DNA of 64,000 nucleotides, from the NCBI GenBank assembly GCA_949358305.1, contig OX442315.1, positions 11,620,427 to 11,684,426 of the forward strand. Direction: 5' to 3'. Of the stretch, positions 41,926-52,618 are shown piece after piece. Below the pieces are notes generated by a model, which had not been told where the DNA came from, did no database searches, and worked only from the letters and a program-made list of their open reading frames with translations. The position numbers and the translations under genes are program-made. Source of the stretch: Strigamia acuminata (taxonomy: Eukaryota; Arthropoda; Chilopoda; Geophilomorpha; Linotaeniidae). Position 1 is the stretch's first letter; the number at the start of each line of letters is the position of its first letter.

Positions 41926-41962
41926 CAGGGCCGGATGTTGTAACGCTCCACCTAAAACTCTA

Positions 41963-42130
41963 TTAAAAGTATTTGAAATACTCCCATTAGAGATTTTGTC
42001 TCTAGTTCAGTTGTGTATTGAATATGATGCTGTTTTCAGATTCCATTAGACTTGTGCTGTTTTGTTGCAATGCATTTATACTGGTGTTATGAATCTCCCA
42101 ACCAATGGGAGTATTTCAAATACTTTTTGG
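41963..42130. mobile_element. Short foldback element at the centre of the inverted duplication
   Basis: AAGTATTTGAAATACTCCCATT (about 41967) and its reverse complement AATGGGAGTATTTCAAATAC.. (about 42103) face each other around about 110 bp. It lies in the spacer between the two arms. Confidence 0.55.
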
Positions 42131-42623
42131 AATAGAGTTTAGTTGCCTAGAAGAAACCACAAGAATTTGCGATTTTGGAAGGCTCTACCTGTTGTCAAGT
42201 GGTTTATCCAAAACGCTGGAATTCGCTCGTTTTACAAGCTTTAAGTTAATCTTTTCAACTTTATTTCAAAGCTAATAAAAATAATCCTTGCTTCGCTGCA
42301 ATGCTTCGAAATAATTGCTCGTTCTAAAACTAGAAATTTCAATTTCATGTTCACAAATAAACAAACCTGAAAATAAATGACATTTGATTCATGAAATAAA
42401 AATTGTTTGAAAACTGACTCTTTTTAGGCTTGTTTTTATCGATGTTTAATTAAATTAAAGCATTTGCAATGTGCATTCAATTTGTAGTGTAATAGTGTTT
42501 GTGTCTTTGTTGTATTGTGTTTAGTTCAAATATTGTCACTAGTCGGCGCTATTATGCACTTATAGTTTCTATGGCAACCACCGTTTGATCTTTATTATTG
42601 TATTTTGTTATATCACTTTTTCG

Positions 42624-43877
42624 GACGGGGTTCATTTCCGCCAGAACCAATTCCACCGGTCCCAAAACCGCCCCTCTCGGTAAAGAAGGTTGCAATTCTG
42701 CCTTGATGCAATCCAAATCCGCTCGTCCCAATTCCGCCCCTCACAATTCCGCCCCTGTCCCAATTCCGCCGCGTCCCAATTCCACTCCAGTCCCAATTCT
42801 GCCCCAGTCCCAATTCCGCCGCGTCCCAATTCCGCCCAGTCCCAATTCCGCCCAGTCCCAATTCCACTCCAAAATATTAGATATCTGAAATTTGTTTTAT
42901 TTCTGTTATTTAATAAACAATACATACATCCATTTCGAGGCCTGCTTTTAAAACACAAAGATTTTTGCTTCAACATCCACAGATCATTTGGGCCGTGTGA
43001 AGCATTCGTTTGCCTCTCGAATAGCCCGTGTTTGAATCTGGTCGCGTTTTTGCCGGAATTACAGAGATAAATTTCAGCATATTTATGATGAATTTTCACT
43101 AATTTTAGCCAAATCTGGCAATTTACTATCAATTTCAGCACATTATAAAACATTTAAACTTATTATCAACCAATTACTGCATACTCAACATCAATTTAGT
43201 ATACAAAATTGCAACCAAAACAATATCCAACTAAAATCAAATTGGCAACAAGATTAACATTATGGCTGCATTGCACCAGAACCACCAACACCCAAAAACA
43301 CACCTAAAGTGTATTCGATCATGGACTAGAACCCCGGAACCACAAATCTACAGCTCGATACTGCACTACAAAAAAAAACAAATAAAAACAAAAACAAAAA
43401 TTAAAAACAAATTCCTCTCGCACAATTCACCACTCGTACCCAAAACACGATTCCATTGAGACCGAAACAGAACAAAATCTGATAAAAGAAAGACGATTCC
43501 CTCAACAAAAAACAAAGGAACAAAAAGAAAAATTACTAAAACAAAACTGTTAATAAAAATAAAAATCTATGTAAAAACCGCAATGTATTTAGGCGGAATT
43601 GGGCTCTGCCTTGATGCAATCCAAATCCGCTCGTCCCAATTCCGCCCCAGTCCTATTTTCGCCCCAGTCCCAATTCAGCCCAGTCCCAATTCCGCCCCAG
43701 TCCCAATTCCACTACGCAATGTATTTAGGCGGAATTGGGCTCTGCAAAATTTTATAAAATTTTATTTTTATTTAAATAATTTTTATTTAATTTAAATAGG
43801 AAAATTCGCCGCGGAATTGGGATGGGGCGGAAATGGACGAAGGGGCGGTTTTGGGCCGGGCGGAATAGGTCCAACTC
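42624..43877. mobile_element. Unclassified element with CCCAATTCCG repeats and a 10-bp target duplication
   Basis: CACTTTTTCG occurs directly before (42614-42623) and after (43878-43887) the insert and only once in the left arm, which shows the empty site. Near the ends, CCGGTCCCAAAACCGCCCCT (42656-42675) and AGGGGCGGTTTTGGGCCGG (43841-43859) are inverted. The interior holds GC-rich tandem units of about 16-17 bp with the core CCCAATTCCGCC (42719-42868; 43629-43715) and a 43-bp direct repeat starting CTGCCTTGATGCAATCC at 42697 and about 43604. No coding capacity is seen. Confidence 0.7.
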
Positions 43878-44209
43878 CACTTTTTCGTTCTTCCTCGATT
43901 AAATGCATGTTTATTACGTTTGAAGGTTCCAAAGTGTAAGCAGATTAAGGTAAATATAGGAGAATAGATAAATCACATTTTTTGGGGTTGTTTTATTGGA
44001 TTTTTTTTCCGGTTTATAAAATTCGTCACAATCGTGCATCGAACGTTAGACGTTAGGCCTAACTCGCCGAACTGAATGCGAACCATTAGCGGTGATGCCT
44101 GATCATCCCCCACTGAGTTTATACATACAAATATTATTTACAGTGTGTCCAATTTAGTTAATCGTTTTCGAGCTTAATTATTATTATTTTTTTAATTTCA
44201 AGTAAAAAA

Positions 44210-44824
44210 ATGAAGAGAAAACGTGAGGATTACGAATGCAATCTGTGTGATTATTCGTGTTTACGCTATTCATGTTTGGAACAGCACATGCTCAAACACA
44301 CTGGTGAAAAACCGTTCAAATGTCAAATGTGTTCACTTTCATTTCGACTTAAACAATGCATGACTGTCCACATGTGAATTCACACAGGAGAAAGACCGTT
44401 CAAGTGTCATTTGTGTGATTATTCTTGCAAGCAAAGTGGGGATTTAAGAAGACCTCTATTAACCCACACAGGAGAAAAACCATTCAAGTGCCATTTGTGT
44501 GATTATTCTTGCAATCATAGTGGGAATTTAAAAGACCATCTACTAAGCCACACAGGAGAAAACCCATTCAAGTGTCATCTGTGTGCTTATTCTTGCAATG
44601 GCAGTGGGAATTTAAGAAGTCATCTATTAACCCACACAGGAGAAAAACCATTCAAGTGCCATTTGTGCGATTACTCTTCGGCTCAAAATGGGACCTTAAA
44701 AACACATCTTTTAACCCATACTGGCGAAAAACCGTTCAAGTGTCATTTGTGTGCTTATTCCTGCATTAAAAGTGGGAATTTAAGAAGACACCATTTAATC
44801 CATACAGGAGAAAAGCAGGAATAG
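44210..44824 (+). pseudogene. C2H2 zinc-finger gene, right copy, one nonsense codon
   Basis: ATG 44210 opens MKRKREDYECNLCDYSC and two fingers. TGA at 44375-44377 stands where the left copy has CGA (Arg in His-Met-Arg-Ile-His). The same frame then continues open to TAG at 44822-44824 through five more C2H2 fingers with TGEKPFKCHLC linkers. One substitution therefore separates it from an intact seven-finger gene. Confidence 0.75.
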
Positions 44825-45936
44825 AAATTCAAAAACATTTGTTTCGTTCATTCTGTTTATAATTCTTGAATTCAAACGCTAATTTTTTGTTTTGTTTGTG
44901 CATTTCACTTTTTAAAGTAACATACTTATTTCTTTGAGTTCTTGACAAGTAGAATTGTATATTTTTTCCTCGGTTCATTTTCACTTTTAAAACACGTTCT
45001 TGCATTGTAATTAAAATGTTAAAATTTCTTTCACTTTCACGTTTTTCTATGTTCTGAATTAAATTTTATAACTTGAACACGAGCAATTTCAAATGTTCAA
45101 GATGATTACATTTAGTCATAAGAAAACAGATGTTTTTCAGAGAAAAGTCACATGATCAGAAAAGCTTTAGGATTCTGCACAGGATGTGCATCCTGTGCAG
45201 ATGATGCAAGTTCAGTTCAAGTCTTCTTTTCAGTCCAGACAATCATGACAAATTCACTCCAATTTATCCAAACACCAAATTTGATTGTGATTTAAACCTG
45301 ATCAGCATTTGTGCTCATTTCTAGAGGTAATTTTATATTACCTTCAGATCTTATTCATGCAACTAGCATTTAGTTGTGTGATTTCTATAGTCTTCCCACT
45401 GAACATTTACAGTGGAGAGATTACATTTCTTGCTCAAGCAGCCAGCTTGAGAGAGGAATCATTTTGAGAAAGAAAGCCATTTTTGGAACCCATTTTGGAA
45501 AGCTTCAGCCTTGGGCTTCAAACAAGAAGAGAATTTGGTTTTGTTGTATGCTGTGTTTCACTAAAACTTCCAACTAATTCTACTGGTGAAGAAGGATGAG
45601 AAGCGACATCGTTTGTGGCCTACGGAACTCATCGAGGTCCCAAATCACGACGACATCGCCGGACGAGAACGACGCTCATCACTGGCCTACAGAGTCGGTC
45701 AAACCGGGTCCCGAATCACTTGGACGCCGTAGAGAGAGCAAAGGAGAACGAGTGGTAACATTTGCGGCATACGGAGTTCCAGCAACGGAGGTCCCGAATC
45801 GTAGTGCCATCGCCAAGAGAAGCAGATTTTACGACGACCAACCGTCTACGGAATTTCCCGAGCCACGGAAAATTACCTGAATAGCCAGCCGTCGCGAGGA
45901 GAGCGGAATCGTGAGTAAAGTCGAAATTGTGAGCAA

Positions 45937-47131
45937 TAAGGTGCGGCACAAAAAATTATGAACACGTGAAATTTGTTTGTTTTGAATTGATCTCGTCATT
46001 TTATGGTTTTCTAACCTATTCCAATCGTTTTTTCACATGAAAATAAGCAAGAAACCTTGTTTTTTAACATGGAAACTTTTATTTTTCTCTCGTAATCAAC
46101 TAAAATGAAAAAACACCCTGGTTCAAAAAATTATGAACAGTTGGTTAACAATGATTTATGACAATGTAGGCAATGATTTAGTACCATTTAATACCAAATA
46201 AAGTTACCCTACTTTAGTATAACTATGTACACCCTGTCTAACATGGAATTAATTAGTGATTTTAATGTGGTGTTAACATGGTCTCCGACGCATTTTCCAT
46301 TTGACTGTAAATAAAAATCAGTCTGCTCGAAAAATTGCTAATGAATTGAGTGTAAATGTATAAAATACCACATTTACTTGAGTTTTGAAGAAGAATGACA
46401 GTAGTAAGTAGATGAAAAAGAAGGCAAAACCCCTCCTAAAAAAGAAGCACAAAGAAGACAGATTAAAGTGGGCAAAAAAATATCAAACCTGGGATGCAGA
46501 ATGGAGAAAAATAATTTTCTGTGATGAAAAAAGTTCAACCTTAATGACCCAGATGGCAATAAATACTATTGGCATAATTTAAATAAAGAAGAGGAGTATT
46601 TTTCAAAGGTCTTCTTTGTGCTTCTTTTTTAGGAAGGGTTTTGCCTTCTTTTTCATCTACTTACTACTGTCATTCTTCTTCAAAACTCAAGTAAATGTGG
46701 TATTTTATATATTTACACTCAATTCATTAGCAATTTTTCGAGCAGACTGATTTTTATTTACAGTCAAATGAAAAATGCGTCGGAGACCATGTTAACACCA
46801 CATTAAAATCACTAATTAATTCCATGTTAGACAGGGTGTACATAGTTATACTAAAGTAAGGTAACTTTATTTGGTATTAAATGGTACTAAATCATTGCCT
46901 ACATTGTCATAAATCATTGTTAACCAACTGTTCATAATTTTATGAACCAGGGTGTTTTTTCATTTTAGTTGACTGCGAGAGAAAAATAAAAGTTTCCATG
47001 TTAAAAAACAAGGTTTCTTGCTTATTTTGATGTGAAAAAACGATTGGAATAGGTTAGAAAACCATAAAATGACGAGATCAATTCAAAACAAACAAATTTC
47101 ACGTGTTCATAATTTTTTGTGCCGCACCTTA
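45937..47131. mobile_element. Foldback Tc1/mariner element, 523-bp inverted arms
   Basis: 45937-46459 and 46609-47131 are near-perfect reverse complements of equal length around a 149-bp spacer. Ends read TAAGGTGCGGCACAAAAAAT, and the terminal TA is the usual Tc1 target duplication. The end of the left arm and the spacer hold transposase remnants. It appears to be a transposon copy whose 5' half was duplicated in inverse orientation. Confidence 0.85.
46408..46608 (+). pseudogene. Tc1 transposase fragment with frameshift
   Basis: KPLLKKKHKEDRLKWAKKYQ, then EWRKIIFCDEK, matches the middle of Tc1 transposases, including the second catalytic Asp (FCDE, usually FSDE). A one-base loss in the A run after GATG shifts the frame. 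The following bases in the other frame match the next family motif. There is no N- or C-terminal domain. Confidence 0.7.
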
Positions 47132-47613
47132 TTTACTATTTCCAAACAATTTCGGGTTTTCTCGCCATTTTGTGAGCAAGTATTATTTCGTTGTTTTGCC
47201 ACCATTGTTGAAACAGAACGAAGTGCAACGTCGCCAAGCCAGCCACGTCGGCCACGTCGCGTTGTTTTATTTCACACATTTTCATTATTACTAACATTTC
47301 ATTTAAAATTAGCAATTATACTGTATAATATAACGATTTTCTGTATCACTAATATAATTAATTTGTCCCCGAATAAATTAATTATTCATTTTAAGTACTG
47401 TACATTAAGTGTATTTATTTCAACATTAAGCTATTTTGGAATTAGTAAGTTCAGTTTATTGAAGTTAGTGTAAATTAGTCTTGGAGAGGAATATTAATAT
47501 TCATTATTAACATTTCTTCCTAGTTTATTTAAATAGATAGAATTGATAAGTCTCGCGGAGCAACAAGTTGTGATTTTGAATTTATTTAAGAGAGTAAGTT
47601 CAGGCTCACAACA

Positions 47614-48071
47614 AAGTGTGGCTTAAAATGAAAAATAGCAATAAACTTTATTCGTGGATTTTACAAATGATTGAGAATAAATACGAGAAATTAATATTAA
47701 ATTAGTAGCTCTCGGTGGCTTAAAGTCAACGACGATGGTTCACGGCAAACGTGGGTGCTACGACAGCAAGGGTAAGTCCTGGACAAGTCGACGGAACTTA
47801 ACACGCCAACATGAAACAAGCGACTAAGGACAGCATTCCTGTCGCTCTCCCATTGGCCCAGATGCGATTTAGTCGAAATATCATCCAATTCGAAAATAAA
47901 TATCGAAAATTAAAAATTGCAAAAATTACAATGTTATTAATTTTTATTGTGTACATTAGTGAAGAGTTGTGGACCTTGCCACTAAGAAATATGGAATGTA
48001 TTTACTTTGTTTTTTATTTTTATCGGAGAAAATAAAAATAACTAAAAAAAAAAAATGGTTCTAGATTTGGT
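47614..48071. other. No gene seen
   Basis: Spacer between the LTR-like remnant and the end of DEG/ENaC copy 2. No repeat partner or ORF that I can support. Confidence 0.4.
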
Positions 48072-51000
48072 TTAACGACGTGTTTTTCGAGTTTTAAGCG
48101 AGAGTTTAATTTTCTGGATGGTTGCGGTTATCGGTTTGAAGGTTTGCGTAATAAAATCGAGTATGGTGATCATCGAGATGCCGAGGAAAAAGCCGACGTT
48201 GCTGAGTACTTCGGCCGCCAGTGAGGAAAATGGATACGAATAAGACTCGACCACAACTGTTTTCGGGACTGCGATCAACACTGTTGCTACTTTTGTTCCA
48301 TGTTTTGCATCGGTCAGACTCTTTATAACTGTCGAATAAATCACTGATTTGCAAGGTCGTCTGCATTTACATAAACCTCGTTTCATGTATGCCTTATTTA
48401 AATATTCAGACACGTAGCTGGCAATTTCTTTTTCTGTTGAACAAGGCGGAATCGTCGCGACGTCTGCTTCATGAAATGGTAACTGCCAAAATCATACAAT
48501 ATTAATAGTAATATCTATTTTTAATTATTTATTTAATTATTTAACTATTTTCATAATTAGACCCCGGATAAATGCATAAATGCATACAATATATTTATAT
48601 TCAATAAAAAGCCGAAATTGGCTTTTATTGCATATTTCCCGAAAATTGTTTTTTTTTGCATAAATCAGCTTTTTTTATGATACGAACATGAGACGTAGCC
48701 CGTCTATGTTAAGTTTTGCTTACGTATCACTTAACAAAAGGCCTTTGCTGTATTTAAATACATGTATTGTTTATCAACATATCATTTTCATTGCATTTCT
48801 TTTACAACAATGTCGAAAGTTGTCAATTCGAGATCGACGCAGGAACAATTAAAAGCTTACGTGAATGAAATTGATAAAATCACATTACGAGTTGGGTGTG
48901 ATTTCATTTTCTGTGTTGTCTGTTCCGCCCCAATTGGTGCAAGTGGTAAACCACAACAGAAGTCTTCTGCAAAATTTACATATGCCCCTATCATCAGTTG
49001 CGATGTTGAACGGTTTTTTTCCCAATTTAAGTCTGTGCTTACTGACAAGCAACACGGTTTTACCACACAGCACTTAGAAATGGCACTGATTTGTTATTGC
49101 AACAAATGATTTTAACTGAAATAAATTTTTTTATTTTGCATATTTCAATTTTTTATTTTGCATAAAATGGGATTTTTAGCGCATATTTTATGTGCATAAA
49201 ACGAAATTCGTGAAATGGTAACTGCCAAAATCATACAATATTAATAGTAATATTTATTTTTAATTATTGTATACTTTAATTTTCATATTGTATACCTTGC
49301 AGGTGACATTTGTTTCGAGTAGCAGTTTATCCATGCACGAATTCATGCAATTAATAACATTGTTTTCCGGCCAACATGGATTGCGCAATGAATTGATATT
49401 CTGAAACTAAAAAACAAAATAGTGTGAAATTAGTGGCTTATACAGGGTGAACAAAAAGTCTATCACTATAGTAAATATTTCCGTAAGTGCTGACAATTCA
49501 TCTGATCTAATGATGGTAAAGTATTAAAGTTGGGTGGGGCAATCTTTTGGTGACCCGAAATTTGACCTTGGGATGTTCCTTCAAGGTCATTGAGAAATGA
49601 TCTCGGAAACCGTTAGAGATAGACAGAATTTTCCAATTGTAAACTTGTAGGGCAACATTTGTTTAGTCTAAAAATGACTACTCCTCAAATCTTTTGTACT
49701 AAAATATTTTAAGAAAATCGCACTTTTCTAAAGTAGACACAAGCCAAAGGCTAACATGCCCCAAATTGAAAAAGTGCCAAAAACTTGCTGATTATACTCA
49801 AAACCACCACAACGTTGATGTATTTCCCTATTGGTCGAGCCGTATCACTGGTGTAGTGGCACAAAAAAAGTAGCTCGTAACACCAGAATTGTATTCTTAC
49901 TAGGCATAAACAACCAATAAAAAACAAAACCTTTGTTTACCTGTCAAAAGAAACCAACAAACTATACTTACATTAATTGATTGATTAAAAAGGGGAAAAG
50001 GTTATTTAGCAATTAAAATAAACATTTTATTACCAATTAATTAAAATCCATCAATCTAATCACTTTTTATACATAAACTCATTGAAAATAAACAGAACTA
50101 CTTTTCCACGTAGCAGAACACAGTACACAGTTTGGCGTAAACAGGCTAAATAAGCTTACATCAACGTTGTGGTGGTTTTAAGTATAGACGTAAAATGACC
50201 CAAAAAAATCGATTCCCCTGGTTGGAATTTGCATATGGGCAAAAAACAGTTTTTGAAAAGAAAAAGTTTTCAAAAAACTCAGTTTTTTGCCCATATCTCT
50301 GCAACGGTGCCAGGAATGCAAATTCCAACCAGGGAAATCGATTTTTTGGGTCATTTTACTTCTAATCAGCAAGTTTTTGACACTTTTTAAATTTTTGGCA
50401 TTTTTCCTTTGACTTTATAAAATAGCATTTTTCTTTAAAAAATTTAGTACAAAAGATTTGAGGAGTAATCATTTTTAGACTAAACAAATGTTGCCCTACA
50501 AGTTTACAATTCGAAATTTCTGTCTATCTCTAACAGTTTCCGAGATAATTTCTCAATGACCTTGAAGGAACATCCCAAGGTCAAATTTTGGGTCACCAAA
50601 AGATTGTCCCACCCAACTTTAATACTTTACCATCATTAGATCAGATGAATTGTCAGCACTTTCAGAAATATTTACTATAGTGATAGACTTTTTGTACACC
50701 CTGTATTGTGACCGGCTACCCCTGCGCCGATCACTTTCCTGCATGACAAAATGAACTGCATTGGGAAATGCACATAAGACACTCAAATTCCCTAGACAAC
50801 TGTATAACAATAAACCTCGTGTCCTGCACATTTCATGGGTAATTCTTAAGGTTGGTTCACACTTGTGTTCACACTAGGAAGTAACGTAACGCAATGTTGC
50901 TGCGCATTGCATTATTGGATTGTTTTAGCAGTAAAGTAAGCAAAAAGCTACTTCAAATTTGTTTTGAAGTAGGAAGTAACGCAATGCAGCAAGCTTACTT

Positions 51001-52618
51001 CCAGCCAATCAGGAACAATCTTAATCTCGTGAGAAGGTTAAACTAAACGAGACTGAACGAGACTAAATTCGCCGCCATTATTAGCAACGTTTTTCTTCGT
51101 TATTTGCGACGGTTTTGCAATGTTTTCGCGAAATATTCGCGATGTATCTTTATTCGTTATTCACGACGTGTTCGCGACGTTTTCGCGAGGTATTTTCATT
51201 CATTATTCGCCACGTTTTCGCGACGTTTTCGCGAAATGTTCCCCAAACATCGTCCGTATTCGATTGCACATGTTCGCCCGTATTCAATCGCTCAAATGCA
51301 GCCGAACATCGGCTGCATTCGATCGCGGAAATGTGGCGGAACATCGGCCGCATTTGTGCAATTGAATGCGGCCAAACATCGCTTTGACGAGGCGCGCAGT
51401 GAGATAGAAAAAAAACACAAACACCCACACAAGAAATAAAAATTTAAAAACACTTTAAGTTTTTATATGTAAAAGTTTTTTTAAAAAGTGCAATCGCAAA
51501 ATTGTATAATCCTTACTTCTACTTCAAACAAGTGTGAACATACATGCATTACCTTACTTCTACTTCTCCATTGTTTACTTTACTTTACCTTACTTTACTT
51601 CCAAGTGTGAACCAACCTTTATAGTGTGTGTTGCGTCCAGTGCCTCGTGGCACTCCCCTGACCACGTGGCGTCAGTCCGAACACTCACAATATTGTGTTT
51701 GATGCGTGCTGCGCTGCAGTGAAACTCAAGGAGGAGTTCTTACCTCGGTCACTGTGAAATAAACGTAATTCAATGGCTTATGGCTGAGTTTATCGTGTTG
51801 CAGATTATATTTATACACTGTTCTGGGTGAAAGGAATATCTGAAGTAAAGAAAATCACAAGATTACGATTGATAACAGCCAAAATATCAAGTCAATGCAA
51901 TTTATGTACAAGAAAGCGTATGGACAACAACCTGAGCCGACGAGTCGTTCATCATTCTAGGGAAAAATATCATCACCTGTCCAGAATCCGTGCCAGTAAA
52001 GCGATAAACATTATCTAAATCAAATCAAATTCTGTCAACGTTCTTTTTAATTTTGTTTTAATATTATACCATTAATAAATTTGTAGCAGTGTCCCTGAAC
52101 CGTATCTACGGGGATCCCTGGAACTCGGGCTCTAACACAATCACGATTAATCGCTTCGTCGCACTGGAAATAAACGACGAAAACGGTGCAATGTTTGTCA
52201 ATCCACGTTTCAAATTTGTAAAACCTACCGATTGCAACATCATGGAATCATTTAAATCGTTTCTTTCCCACAAGGCAGTGTCCAAAGAAACTTTTAAACG
52301 TGCCATCTCTAGCGGCAACACAATTTGTAGAAATTGATTCGGACATGCGATGATCGTTGGGAAAGTGTAATTGTCGAAATGACTTTCCACGGCAACACTG
52401 GTGCTGATTGGCTCAGTGGCAAATCGGCCAAAGCAGACCGACACTTGCCAAATGCATATAAAAAGAGAGAGAACAATTAAGACAAAACGAAATGCATAAA
52501 AACCAACTTTCAGGTCTTTTTTCATTCTTCCGGGCGCGAATCTTCGTTTAGGTCTCATTCGAGGCGCCATTTTGTTTCCTCGCGTCGTGTAAATATGCTT
52601 GCCAGGTTTACGATTCAT
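48072..52618 (-). CDS. DEG/ENaC (pickpocket-type) channel, copy 2
   Basis: Same exon set as copy 1 at 36.4-38.2 kb: about 52100-52618, about 51965-52014, 51744-51839, 49296-49400, 48072-48482. Coding identity to copy 1 is high. TM1, FPTIIACPN, the SPRTVYKYN exon, the Cys exon and TM2 with G-I-S are all open. Introns hold a hAT derivative (48.56-49.20 kb), a mariner-type foldback (49441-50705) and a MITE (about 50848-51620), which explain the longer locus. The 3' splice region of the last exon is duplicated (48473-48514 and 49212-49253). Donors of the first two exons are unresolved, as in copy 1. Confidence 0.75.
48560..49200 (+). mobile_element. Internally deleted hAT element in the last intron of copy 2
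   Basis: It lies between two copies of an ~80-bp piece of host intron. Its ends are rich in ATGCATAA and TTGCATAAA. It carries a short transposase-derived ORF. Copy 1 lacks it. Exact termini are not resolved. Confidence 0.5.
48810..49109 (+). CDS. Short hAT transposase-derived ORF (N-terminal finger fused to C-terminal dimerisation motif)
   Basis: 99 codons from ATG 48810. The N-terminal half has a partial BED-type pair (F-C-V-V-C). The C-terminal half has SCDVERFFSQFKSVLTDKQH, the hAT C-terminal dimerisation motif. The catalytic core between them is missing, as in internally deleted copies. Such proteins could act as dimerisation inhibitors, which is inference. Confidence 0.55.
   Translation: MSKVVNSRSTQEQLKAYVNEIDKITLRVGCDFIFCVVCSAPIGASGKPQQKSSAKFTYAPIISCDVERFFSQFKSVLTDKQHGFTTQHLEMALICYCNK
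49794..50185. mobile_element. Nested foldback of the 'TATTGGTCGAGCC' family
   Basis: ACTCAAAACCACCACAACGT near 49797 and its complement near 50160 form the ends. The TATTGGTCGAGCC block links it to the elements at 6.1, 6.5 and 38.6 kb. It sits within the mariner-type foldback. Confidence 0.6.
50190..50360. repeat. Long imperfect hairpin
   Basis: TAAAATGACCCAAAAAAATC near 50190 is complementary to GATTTTTTGGGTCATTTTA near 50340, and the pairing continues inward through TTGGAATTTGCAT and GCCCATAT. Confidence 0.8.
50848..51620. mobile_element. MITE with AAGGTTGGTTCACACTTG ends
   Basis: AAGGTTGGTTCACACTTG (about 50849) and CAAGTGTGAACCAACCTT (about 51602) are exact reverse complements. The inner region 51100-51330 repeats CGACGTTTTCGCGA-type words. 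No transposase. The superfamily is not clear and I could not settle the target duplication. Confidence 0.65.

Larger units (their letters stand above)
42495..45115. repeat. Right arm of the inverted duplication
   Basis: Counterpart of 40490-41925. It is broken by a 1254-bp insertion at 42624-43877. Similarity resumes on both sides of the insertion at exactly the bases expected. Confidence 0.85.
45125..47613 (+). mobile_element. LTR-like remnant related to the 1152-bp LTR, probably solo
   Basis: Without the nested Tc1 element it measures about 1.3 kb. Blocks match the LTR of the pol-less element in order: CATCCTGTG-AGA near 45195, the region rich in CGTCG/CGACG repeats near 45600-45860, and the end, where TAAGTTCAGGCTCACAACA parallels TAATTCAGGCTCATTACA. 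There is no internal ORF or partner LTR. The left boundary is approximate and I could not find a clean target duplication. Confidence 0.45.
49441..50705. mobile_element. Foldback mariner-type element with ~270-bp inverted repeats
   Basis: Starts TACAGGGTGAACAAAAAGTC and ends with its imperfect complement ...CACCCTGTA. 49443-49712 is the reverse complement of about 50436-50703. TA flanks both sides, and DEG/ENaC copy 1 (near 37045) has the uninterrupted site TTTATATTGTGACC, which proves a TA insertion. There is no transposase. A second foldback is nested inside. Confidence 0.85.

Noticed and set aside
47069-47473. 134-codon ORF
   Set aside because: It spans the end of the Tc1 foldback and the LTR-like remnant and shows no conserved motif.
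51104-51439. Three overlapping ORFs of 80-110 codons
   Set aside because: They arise from CGACGTTTTCGCGA-like repeats in a MITE; no domain.
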